This document shows positions 25,571-32,884 of a stretch of DNA of 36,721 bases, in pieces; the stretch's first letter is position 1; each line of letters begins with the position of its first letter. Both the position numbers and the translations under genes were made by a program. The notes below the pieces were generated by a model that saw only the letters and a list, made by a program, of their open reading frames with translations, did not search any database and was not told where the DNA came from. The DNA is from Cytophagaceae bacterium. Its GTDB lineage: Bacteria; Bacteroidota; Bacteroidia; Cytophagales; Flexibacteraceae. The stretch is taken from NCBI GenBank assembly GCA_027487695.1, contig JAIYDB010000052.1:1-36721 (forward strand), read 5' to 3'.

Positions 25571-25600
25571 CAAAAGTAATAAGTACCAGCGAAGCTACAA
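25571..25600 (-). promoter_or_regulatory. Bacteroidota-type promoter (CTTG-19-TACTTTTG) for the ATP-grasp-to-purK unit
   Basis: On the minus strand the -7 box TACTTTTG (25578-25571) is preceded by a -33-like CTTG with 19-nt spacing, which matches the Bacteroidota sigma-A promoter architecture. It is 50 bp upstream of the ATP-grasp ATG at 25521, in the 80-bp gap after the esterase gene. It suggests that the ligases and peptidase can be transcribed separately from the esterase. Confidence 0.55.
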
Positions 25601-25601
25601 G

Positions 25602-26324
25602 TTATTTCCCAAGCTTATTTAACATTTCAGCAATATAATCTGGGAACATATCGCGCCAAACTGGCCAATCGTGTATGCCTCCTTGTCTAATATCAAGCCA
25701 ATGGTAAATACCTTTCATTCCCAAAATTCTTGAAAGTTGAAGGTTAGAATCCAAACAAAAATCGTGTTCGCCAATGCCTAAAATAATACCCATTTGTTCT
25801 AAATGAGGATTTTTGAGGTCGGCTAAAAAGTCCATTGGGTTATTGAAGTAGGTGTTTTCGTCATAATAGCCATCCATCTGATTTCGTATATCATAGGCTG
25901 CTCCCATATTTATTAGAAATCCGGTAACATCTGGATGTTTGAAAGCAAAATTAGTAGCATGATACCCACCAAAGCTGCAACCGCCTACTGCTATTTTTTC
26001 TGAATTTGTTTCTTCTTGAATAAGTGGAACAATTTCATCACGGATATAACGATCGTAAGTGATATGATTCTTTACTCTATCTGCTGGGTGTATCTCTTTG
26101 TTATACCAGCTATGGCTATCAATACTATCTACACAATAAATTTTAATTAGACCTTTTTCTACAAACCATTGAACAGAATCTATAAGTTTAAAATCTTTAT
26201 TCTGATAATACTTACCCATTGATGTAGGAAATAGCAATACAGGGTAACCCGAATCGCCAAATACTAACATTTCAGTTTCTATGCCCAAAATTGGGGAAAG
26301 CCATTTTTTGTATTGTTCTGTCAT
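25602..26324 (-). CDS. Esterase-D-like alpha/beta hydrolase
   Basis: A 240-aa cytoplasmic alpha/beta hydrolase without a signal peptide. The nucleophile elbow GGCSFGG places the catalytic serine at Ser117. Asp188 in GEHDFC and His218 in GGIHDWP complete a plausible triad. Segment DSIDSHSWYNKE resembles the putative esterase (esterase D/Fes-like) family often seen with peptide- or siderophore-like metabolites. The length is normal for the family. It lies 80 bp upstream of the ATP-grasp gene and 74 bp after the porP/sprF-like gene. I infer it belongs to the amidoligase cluster, perhaps hydrolysing or transferring an ester or thioester; substrate unknown. Confidence 0.88.
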   Translation of the reverse strand: MTEQYKKWLSPILGIETEMLVFGDSGYPVLLFPTSMGKYYQNKDFKLIDSVQWFVEKGLIKIYCVDSIDSHSWYNKEIHPADRVKNHITYDRYIRDEIVPLIQEETNSEKIAVGGCSFGGYHATNFAFKHPDVTGFLINMGAAYDIRNQMDGYYDENTYFNNPMDFLADLKNPHLEQMGIILGIGEHDFCLDSNLQLSRILGMKGIYHWLDIRQGGIHDWPVWRDMFPDYIAEMLNKLGK

Positions 26325-26377
26325 TTGTATTTGCTAATGTGTTTAGGTTACAGCGGTAAATTCTATAACTCAATTCA

Positions 26378-26385
26378 CAAATACA
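26378..26385 (-). promoter_or_regulatory. Possible -7 box (TGTATTTG, minus strand) upstream of the esterase gene
   Basis: The minus strand reads TGTATTTG, one base off the TAnnTTTG consensus, 54 bp before the esterase ATG at 26324. No -33 element is seen at normal spacing, so this is a weak call. Confidence 0.25.
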
Positions 26386-26398
26386 ACAGTTCTAAAAA

Positions 26399-27445
26399 TT
26401 AAATTTTCGGACAAGGTATTGGAGCATAACGCTTAGGCTTATTCTTAGGGAAAGTTTGCCAGCTAAGAATTAAGCTTATCTCGTGCGATCCGTTACTTAA
26501 ACCAATCAATTGATTAAGGTGATAATCATAACTATACCCAAAGGTGAAGTTATTAACAACGGCTCCTAACATTATAATAGCGGCATCTTGAGAGAATACC
26601 CCGGTGTTTCCTGCAGACGATAAAGGATGACTTCTGTGGTAAATGCCAGCCAATAAATAATTGTGCTGAAGGCTTAAACCCAAATTCATTTGATGAAAAT
26701 CGCGCTGAACTTTAAATAAGGCGTTTGGAGTGAGGTAGGTTTCGTTTACCTTATCGGTTACATTCCTTTTTTTTGGGGATAGCCTAATTTTATACCCAGT
26801 ATTAAAAGTATATCTGATGGGTAAGCGTTCTGCTGAACTAAATCCCTTTAGGTTGTTTTGCGACGGACGGTTTAAATGTGCCACTGCTAAACCTACATAC
26901 CAACTTTTGGTATAATAAGAAGTTCCTAAAGATAAATCTGGATACACAACAGAACCGTTAGCAGCATTTCTATTTTCACCCGATGGGGTTACTTGACCAT
27001 CAGTTAATAGCTGGTCTTCAAAAGTGAACTTGAAAAAATCAACACTTCTTTGATAAACTCCTGCGGATGCGCCAACTGATAGCCTTTGCGTTTTGCTAAG
27101 AGGTAAGTGATAGGCATAGCTAGCAACTAAACCAGTATTCCGTAAACCGTTACTGCTGATGTAATCGTTAAAAATGCTTACCCCAATACCGCTATTGTTA
27201 TTAGGCAAAAATCCATCAAAACTTGCAGCTGATGTTACCATACCACCAGTAACTTGTGGCCACTGGTTCCTTGTGTTCAAAATTACTCTGCTTTGCTGCG
27301 ATGCACCAGTATAGGCAGGATTAAGGTATAGCGGCGCAGCATAAAACTGACTAAAGTGCGCATCTTGTCCCAAGACCTTATTTCCAAGTCCTGAAAATGC
27401 GATAGCAAAGGCAGCAAAAATAAAAATTAGCTTACTTTTTTCCAC
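26399..27445 (-). CDS. PorP/SprF-family type IX secretion outer-membrane protein
   Basis: A 348-aa outer-membrane beta-barrel protein of the PorP/SprF family. The signal peptide ends near VLG, giving the mature N-terminus QDAHFSQFYAAPLYLNPAYTG, the family hallmark. The body alternates amphipathic strands with SLGTSYYTKSWYVGLAVAHL and HQMNLGLSLQHNYLLAGIYHRS segments, and the end carries the CP motif (IPCPKI). Family members help secrete or anchor T9SS substrates such as SprB adhesin. Its start overlaps the end of gldD by 19 bp, so the two are a coupled operon. Whether it is core PorP or a paralogue tied to a specific adhesin cannot be decided here. Confidence 0.94.
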   Translation of the reverse strand: MEKSKLIFIFAAFAIAFSGLGNKVLGQDAHFSQFYAAPLYLNPAYTGASQQSRVILNTRNQWPQVTGGMVTSAASFDGFLPNNNSGIGVSIFNDYISSNGLRNTGLVASYAYHLPLSKTQRLSVGASAGVYQRSVDFFKFTFEDQLLTDGQVTPSGENRNAANGSVVYPDLSLGTSYYTKSWYVGLAVAHLNRPSQNNLKGFSSAERLPIRYTFNTGYKIRLSPKKRNVTDKVNETYLTPNALFKVQRDFHQMNLGLSLQHNYLLAGIYHRSHPLSSAGNTGVFSQDAAIIMLGAVVNNFTFGYSYDYHLNQLIGLSNGSHEISLILSWQTFPKNKPKRYAPIPCPKI

Positions 27446-28020
27446 TTTAATGTTTTAAGCAAATGCTTCATATCATTTGCAATGTACTTAATAACGGGTG
27501 CAAGGCTATCGTTCTTGCTTGCAGTTTTGAAATATAAAGCACCTCTCATAAAATGATTGGCACTATCGGTAGTATAAAACTGAAACTGAGATGGTACTTC
27601 GCCCTGTAATTCAAATAGATATGCATAATTACCATTATCTAACAATAGTCTCCCTTCTTCAATACCTGATGCCTTAACTTGGTGCTTATTTACTAAGTTT
27701 CTGCTATCAACAATAAGCTTAGTAAGGTTATTAACTTTGTTGGTTAAAGGCTTATAGGTAATTTGAACATCAGCATCAAATTGAGGGTAATTCACATTCA
27801 CCCAAAATTCTTCTGCATACTTAGTAGTATCTGGTTTTACAGTTGCTATACCGTTAGCTTCAAAGCTGTATGGGTATTCTTTATCAAAAGCTAAGTACTG
27901 GGGTAGTGGTAAATCAATTCTATGAAAACCTCTTTTCTTAGGTAAATAAGTTTCTGAACAGGCTGAAAGTAAGCCTATTAACACTATTCCTAAAACCAGT
28001 AACCGATTAAATTTATTCAT
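27427..28020 (-). CDS. gldD: Gliding motility/T9SS lipoprotein GldD
   Basis: A 197-aa lipoprotein. The signal peptide ends in lipobox LSAC with Cys21, then SETYLPKKRGFHRIDLPLPQY, matching the GldD-type N-terminus (PKxxGxxRIDLP). The body has VNVNYPQFDADVQITYKPL and a C-terminal KYIANDMKHLLKTLKW helix, both typical. GldD is an essential gliding component of Flavobacterium and is required for type IX secretion. It sits directly upstream of the porP/sprF-like gene, overlapping by 19 bp. The gene is divergent from pdxA across a 93-bp gap. Confidence 0.93.
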   Translation of the reverse strand: MNKFNRLLVLGIVLIGLLSACSETYLPKKRGFHRIDLPLPQYLAFDKEYPYSFEANGIATVKPDTTKYAEEFWVNVNYPQFDADVQITYKPLTNKVNNLTKLIVDSRNLVNKHQVKASGIEEGRLLLDNGNYAYLFELQGEVPSQFQFYTTDSANHFMRGALYFKTASKNDSLAPVIKYIANDMKHLLKTLKWKKVS

Positions 28021-28060
28021 ATGAACTGCAAATTAAGCAATATCTGCTGAGAGGTTTACC

Positions 28061-28093
28061 TGTATTTGCTGCATATTTGCTTTTCGAAAGCAA
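28061..28093 (+). promoter_or_regulatory. Divergent gldD/pdxA control region: near-consensus -7 box and small leader hairpin
   Basis: TGTATTTG at 28061-28068 is one base off TAnnTTTG and lies 46 bp before the pdxA ATG. A 7-bp hairpin TTGCTTT/AAAGCAA (28077-28083 with 28087-28093) would sit in the pdxA leader. No exact -7 box is found for gldD. Low confidence. Confidence 0.25.
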
Positions 28094-28113
28094 TAAAGCT
28101 GCCAATTTTGTAA

Positions 28114-29163
28114 ATGGAAGAAAGAAACGAACCCAAGCAAGCCCCTGTTCTGCGTACCGATTTGCCTACTATAGGTATCACTTTGGGCGATTTCAATGGC
28201 ATTGGACCTGAAGTTATCCTTAAAACGCTTTCAGACCCAAGGATGTCTAAAATGGCTAGGTTTGTAGTGTATGGTAACCACCATATTTTTAACAAATACA
28301 GAAAAATTCTTGGCTTAGACGATTTTACTTTCAACATAGTACAAGGTGGTAGTCCGCCTACTTTTAAAAAGCCTAACCTGATTAACTGTTGGGAAGACGA
28401 TTTTGAGGTTAACCCTGGCAAAATTGATGAAGTGGCTGGTAAGGCCGCTGCTATTTCGCTTATTGAGGCAACTAAAGATCTAAAGGCTAAGCTATTGCAC
28501 GGTGTAGTGACTGCACCTATTAATAAAGCTAACATGCCAGTCGATCTATTCCCCTACCCTGGTCATACGGAATTCTTTGGCGAAGCCTTTGGTGTAAAGA
28601 AGCCGTTAATGTTCTTGGTTTCAGATAAATTGAAAGTTGCTGTAGCTAGCGGTCATATTCCTTTAACTACCATTAATAAGGCTATATCTAAAGAAACTAT
28701 TCTTGAAAAAATTGCTGCTTTAACACAAAGTTTAAAGCATGATTTTCTGGTGAATAAGCCCAGAATTGCTGTTTTAGGCCTTAATCCTCATGCAGGTGAT
28801 AACGGCAAAATAGGTAGTGAAGAGTTAGAACTGATTACGCCATTGGTGGAAGAGCTAAAGGCTAAAGGTCAGTTAGTTTATGGTCCTTTCCCAGCTGATG
28901 GTTTCTTTGCTTCTGGTCAATTTAAGCAGTTTGATGCTGTTTTAGCTATGTATCACGACCAAGGCTTAATACCTTTCAAAATGTACGCATTCGAAGATGG
29001 TGTTAATTTTACTGCAGGTTTACCAGTGGTACGCACCTCCCCTGATCACGGAACTGCATTTGATATTGCAGGTAAAAACCAGGCAGATGAAAGTTCGTTC
29101 AGGGCAAGTATTTTTACTGCAATAGATATTATTAAAAACAGAGCGATTGATTCTGGTAAATAG
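28114..29163 (+). CDS. pdxA: 4-hydroxythreonine-4-phosphate dehydrogenase PdxA
   Basis: Oxidises 4-phosphohydroxythreonine in the DXP-dependent vitamin B6 (pyridoxal phosphate) pathway. The N-terminus IGITLGDFNGIGPEVILK is the family signature. Metal-binding histidines occur in YPGHTEFFGE, LNPHAGDNG and MYHDQGLIPFK, and the end has RTSPDHGTAFDIAGK. Length 349 aa matches. No other pdx gene is in the window. It is divergent from gldD, and a plus-strand run of 10 T (29182-29191) follows shortly after its stop without an obvious hairpin. Confidence 0.97.
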   Translation: MEERNEPKQAPVLRTDLPTIGITLGDFNGIGPEVILKTLSDPRMSKMARFVVYGNHHIFNKYRKILGLDDFTFNIVQGGSPPTFKKPNLINCWEDDFEVNPGKIDEVAGKAAAISLIEATKDLKAKLLHGVVTAPINKANMPVDLFPYPGHTEFFGEAFGVKKPLMFLVSDKLKVAVASGHIPLTTINKAISKETILEKIAALTQSLKHDFLVNKPRIAVLGLNPHAGDNGKIGSEELELITPLVEELKAKGQLVYGPFPADGFFASGQFKQFDAVLAMYHDQGLIPFKMYAFEDGVNFTAGLPVVRTSPDHGTAFDIAGKNQADESSFRASIFTAIDIIKNRAIDSGK

Positions 29164-29266
29164 AAATAGTGCAATTTTATGTTTTTTTTTTGGTGGTAAA
29201 TGAAGGTTTACTCTGAGAATAGTGATAGTTCATAGTAAATTAACATTAAAAAATTTCGCTGTAGCC

Positions 29267-29274
29267 TACCTTTG
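29267..29274 (+). promoter_or_regulatory. Putative -7 promoter box (TACCTTTG) for the flippase gene
   Basis: TACCTTTG is a perfect TAnnTTTG match, 43 bp before the ATG at 29318. This 154-bp gap (29164-29317) is the longest in the window and otherwise shows only a T10 tract at 29182-29191 and AT-rich sequence. Confidence 0.5.
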
Positions 29275-29317
29275 TGTTTACTAAAGAATTAAACTTTAAG
29301 CTAGATGTTAAAAATTG

Positions 29318-30724
29318 ATGGTTAAGAATTTTGTTAAAAACGTCTTAGGAGTTTCAATCTATAGATATGGTTATCAGGCTGTAATTTTGTTATCTTCTAT
29401 AGCAACCTCCCGATTACTTACTCCTGTAGAGTATGGTACAGTTGCCCTTATAACAGTAATTACAGGTTTTATAAATGCATTTAACGATTCTGGAATTAGT
29501 TTACTTGTAATAAGGTCAGATTATGGTGAGCGGTTTTATAAGTTGCTTTATAATTTGAGCGTTTTAATGGGTTTTATTTTATCAGGAGTAGTTGTTTTGT
29601 TGGCATTTCCTATTGCCGCTTTTAATAATAACGACAAGCTAATTATACCAACGCTAGTTTCTGCCTTAGTTATTCTAATTCAAACACTTTCTGTGGTACC
29701 AATGGCAGTACTGAGAAAAAGGGAGCAGTTTATTACAAGAGCAAAAATAGATTTTTGGGCATTTTCAAGCTCCACAATCGTTACGATAGCATTAGCATAT
29801 TTCAACTTTTCGTATTGGAGTCTAATAATTTCACAGCTTTACGCTGCTCTTGTTCAACTCATTTGGTCAAATAGTATTGTAGGGGTTAACCTCTGGCAAT
29901 ACTCATTTAAAAAAAGTATGTTATCTTATAAAATGAGTAAAAAGACGCTACTTAGTTTATCTGGTGGTACCGTGTTTACTTATTGGAGTTCAAATACTGG
30001 TAATTTTGTTATTGGTAAGTTTTTTGGTGAAGCACTTTTAGGGATTTACAATAGAGCAAATTCATTAAGCTCAATGGTTGTAAACTTAATAGGTGGCGTT
30101 TTACATTCTATTTTGTTACCTACTTTAAAATCAGTTGAAAAGTCTAAGGATTTTTTGACATTCGTAAGAACCATTTCAATAGCCGTTTTGGCAGTATGTG
30201 CAGTTATTAATATTGTAGTGGTCTTATACGGGGCAGAGATTATTACTTTTATTTGGTCATCTACTTGGGTTTCTGTTGCAGAGTATCTTCCGTATTTGTT
30301 GTTTACATCATACGCAGTTATCTCTAATATACTTTCTATGAATGTATTTTACTTGAAAAAGCAGGAGTCTTTGTTTACTAGAGTGAGTGCAATATCTTCT
30401 GTAGTTCAAATTGCTGTTTTTTTACTAGCCTTTTATTTTCCATTGAAGGATGTTCTTTTAGCTAGTACTCTAATCAATTTATTGGTTCTAGGCCCTGTGC
30501 TTTGGGTGTTAATGCCATTTAAAGTGCTTCCTGAAATTGGTAAATTACATATTACACTAATGATTGGCTTTTTCGTTACTTCTGCAGCAGTAGTAGTAGG
30601 GTATCATTACCAGTTAGGTATGGTTTTAAATACACTTTTATTGATTTATGGTGTGTTGCATATTGGCGCATTAATACCAAGCGCCTTATTCATAATAAAT
30701 AGAAGAAAACAAACTACTGCTTAA
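29318..30724 (+). CDS. Wzx-like polysaccharide flippase (MATE/MVF superfamily)
   Basis: A 468-aa polytopic inner-membrane protein with about 12-14 hydrophobic helices. It begins MVKNFVKNVLGVSIYRYGYQ, and TSRLLTPVEYGTVALI is the classic N-terminal motif of O-antigen/teichoic-type flippases, where lipid-linked glycans are turned across the membrane. I use ATG at 29318; a TTG one codon earlier is open but less likely. A 60-bp sample (29521-29580) has only about 17 G/C, against about 25 of 60 in a gatB sample, so this gene is more AT-rich than the core. Its 3' end overlaps the convergent S8 protease gene by 11 bp. It could be laterally variable surface-glycan machinery. Confidence 0.92.
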   Translation: MVKNFVKNVLGVSIYRYGYQAVILLSSIATSRLLTPVEYGTVALITVITGFINAFNDSGISLLVIRSDYGERFYKLLYNLSVLMGFILSGVVVLLAFPIAAFNNNDKLIIPTLVSALVILIQTLSVVPMAVLRKREQFITRAKIDFWAFSSSTIVTIALAYFNFSYWSLIISQLYAALVQLIWSNSIVGVNLWQYSFKKSMLSYKMSKKTLLSLSGGTVFTYWSSNTGNFVIGKFFGEALLGIYNRANSLSSMVVNLIGGVLHSILLPTLKSVEKSKDFLTFVRTISIAVLAVCAVINIVVVLYGAEIITFIWSSTWVSVAEYLPYLLFTSYAVISNILSMNVFYLKKQESLFTRVSAISSVVQIAVFLLAFYFPLKDVLLASTLINLLVLGPVLWVLMPFKVLPEIGKLHITLMIGFFVTSAAVVVGYHYQLGMVLNTLLLIYGVLHIGALIPSALFIINRRKQTTA

Positions 30725-32825
30725 TAAACGAAACCAATCTGTTTTCAGTTTTAGTGGTCAACTTTAAAAAATAGTAACCGCCTTTTAATTGAGGCACTTG
30801 CAAGCTAAGTTGTTCTATAAAATAACCATTGTAGTTACCTACCTTTCTGCCTAAAGCATCGGTTATTTCTAATGTTATGAGTTCGCTATCCTTTGAAATT
30901 GATCTTATTTCAAGGGTTTCACCAACAGGATTAGGGTATATAAAGTACTTGCTCCTTTGTTTTGAAAGCAGACTATCCTTTTCATAGGCCTTAAGTACAG
31001 TGTTAAGCACATTAAGCCTGCCCCACCCATAGTTATTATTCCCTTTTTCGCCTGTAAATTCATCGGAATCAGCAGCTTCTCTCAAAATTTGCTTTACAAT
31101 TCCCGGGGTTAGATTAGGATTATTTTGCAGAATTAAGGCAATAGCACCTGTAACCATTGGGCAAGCCATACTCGTCCCGCTATAAGCTTGGTAGCTGTAC
31201 TTTCTTTCTTCAAAACGGAACGTGTCTTGAACAGAACTGAAATTCACAAAACCATCAAATGAGCTTACTGAACTAAAAATTGAGCCACCAGGAGCTACTA
31301 AATCAGGCTTAATTCTTCCATCATAAGTAGGACCTCGACTACTAAAATTCGAAATTTTACTCACGTTGTTATTTCCAACCCAAATGATTTCGCCATTCAA
31401 ATTTTGAAAGCTATCTCTAACTTCGAACGATCCTACAGAAATCACTAGTTTAGCACTTGCAGGTGTTCTTAATGAAGATGTATTTGTTCCATCGCTAAAT
31501 TTTGGACCACCATCTGATAGTCCTACGAATGGAGCATTTAAAATATAGATACCATCGTTTTCAGGAATTAATCTTACCACAGGATTTGAAAGTATGCCTT
31601 TGTTTGAACTATAAATAAGAACCCTTGGGCATTTATTGGTTTCATAGCTTGGGTAAATATAAACTTGAAATGTATCAACGGACCTACCGAAACTAACTGC
31701 GAAACTATCCGTTTGAAAGCCATTCCTTGTATTGAATAGGGTAACTGATTCAGCTCCTCCCTTATTTAAGTCTTTAAATTCAAGTAATACTTTAAAATGT
31801 TTACCTCTTTCTCCCCAAATATCAATCACAGGTGTTATTCCAAATTGCCTATTTGGTACTAACCAAACTGTGCTTAATGTATCATTTGCCTTTAATTTCT
31901 TTCTAATAGTAGTTCTGTTGGTTCCTTCGTTCCCCATTGCCACCACAACAATTTTACCAGGACCTACTAATCCATCTACGGCTTGGTCTAGCAAACTTGT
32001 CCCATCTAAAGGTTCTGCCCAACCACCAAAAGAATAATTAACTACAGCAGGTTTGTTTTGAGCACTAGCGTTATCAAATATCCATTTGGTGCCATCAATG
32101 ATTTGGCTTTCAGAAAGGTCAGAACCTACGTACCATAAATCGGCTTTTGGGGCTATGCCTTTGTATTTATCATTCGATAAAAATCCTGTACCTACTGCGA
32201 TACCAGAAACGTGACAACCATGCGATTCATTTGGGAAGGCATCGGTTTTGGCTTCAAAAAATTGGGCTTCTGTGCGTAATTCAGCTCCATAATTATAGCC
32301 TTTTGGCGGAGTACCCGCTTTGCTATTCATGCTCCAAGCACCCGCAATTCTAATTTTTCCGTTTTCGTCTCTAAAAGTTGGGTGGGTATAATCCATCCCC
32401 CTATCCACTACACCAACAATAACCCCTTCCCCATTGAGAGGCAAGGGAATACCAATACCCTTTTGGACTTCCGTAGCCTTAATGGCCTTTCGTGCTTCGA
32501 ATAGCGTTGGACTTAGTTTTTTATTTAATTCTAATAATCTGATTTCTTTATGCTCAAGTAAGCTATCAATTGCCCAAGGTTCCACTTCAATGAAGGCAAC
32601 GTTTCCTACTCTACTTCTGATTTTAATCCCTTTAGAAGGCTGTAAGTTATTATTAACTAAAGCTTTAACTATGATTGGCTCAAGTGCTCTTTGTCTAGTG
32701 ATGGAACTGTTATAGGCTCTTTTTTTATTGGTTAGAAAAGTTTTTAGCCCTGGACCATATTGCGGCTTTTGTGCCAAAGCACTAAGCGCAAAACACAAAA
32801 GCAAACAATAGAGCAATACTTTCAA
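30714..32825 (-). CDS. Secreted S8 (subtilisin-like) serine protease with T9SS C-terminal sorting domain
   Basis: A 703-aa exported protease. Signal peptide MKVLLYCLLLCFALSALA precedes Gln19. Residues about 25-120 form a propeptide-like region. The catalytic triad is visible as Asp141 (VVDRGMDYTHP), His202 (SHGCHVSG) and Ser552 (SGTSMACPMVTG). An insertion of about 200 residues lies between His and Ser and includes a beta-rich segment. The C-terminal 75 or so residues (about 627-703, starting YFIYPNPVG and ending SFIKQ) form the Por-secretion type A sorting domain, so the protein should cross the outer membrane by the type IX system represented here by gldD and porP/sprF. It overlaps the flippase gene by 11 bp and diverges from murF. 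Confidence 0.95.
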   Translation of the reverse strand: MKVLLYCLLLCFALSALAQKPQYGPGLKTFLTNKKRAYNSSITRQRALEPIIVKALVNNNLQPSKGIKIRSRVGNVAFIEVEPWAIDSLLEHKEIRLLELNKKLSPTLFEARKAIKATEVQKGIGIPLPLNGEGVIVGVVDRGMDYTHPTFRDENGKIRIAGAWSMNSKAGTPPKGYNYGAELRTEAQFFEAKTDAFPNESHGCHVSGIAVGTGFLSNDKYKGIAPKADLWYVGSDLSESQIIDGTKWIFDNASAQNKPAVVNYSFGGWAEPLDGTSLLDQAVDGLVGPGKIVVVAMGNEGTNRTTIRKKLKANDTLSTVWLVPNRQFGITPVIDIWGERGKHFKVLLEFKDLNKGGAESVTLFNTRNGFQTDSFAVSFGRSVDTFQVYIYPSYETNKCPRVLIYSSNKGILSNPVVRLIPENDGIYILNAPFVGLSDGGPKFSDGTNTSSLRTPASAKLVISVGSFEVRDSFQNLNGEIIWVGNNNVSKISNFSSRGPTYDGRIKPDLVAPGGSIFSSVSSFDGFVNFSSVQDTFRFEERKYSYQAYSGTSMACPMVTGAIALILQNNPNLTPGIVKQILREAADSDEFTGEKGNNNYGWGRLNVLNTVLKAYEKDSLLSKQRSKYFIYPNPVGETLEIRSISKDSELITLEITDALGRKVGNYNGYFIEQLSLQVPQLKGGYYFLKLTTKTENRLVSFIKQ

Positions 32826-32847
32826 AATATAAACCGTTTTAGTTCCT

Positions 32848-32855
32848 TAAATTTG
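32848..32855 (+). promoter_or_regulatory. Putative -7 promoter box (TAAATTTG) for murF
   Basis: TAAATTTG is a perfect TAnnTTTG match 29 bp before the murF ATG at 32885, in the 59-bp divergent gap with the S8 protease gene. No clear -33 box; no exact -7 box is seen for the protease gene. Confidence 0.45.
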
Positions 32856-32884
32856 ATGCTAATATTAAGCAATATATCAAATCA

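Noticed and set aside
29315-29317. TTG start for the flippase
   Set aside because: The ATG at 29318 is the next codon and is the more usual start.
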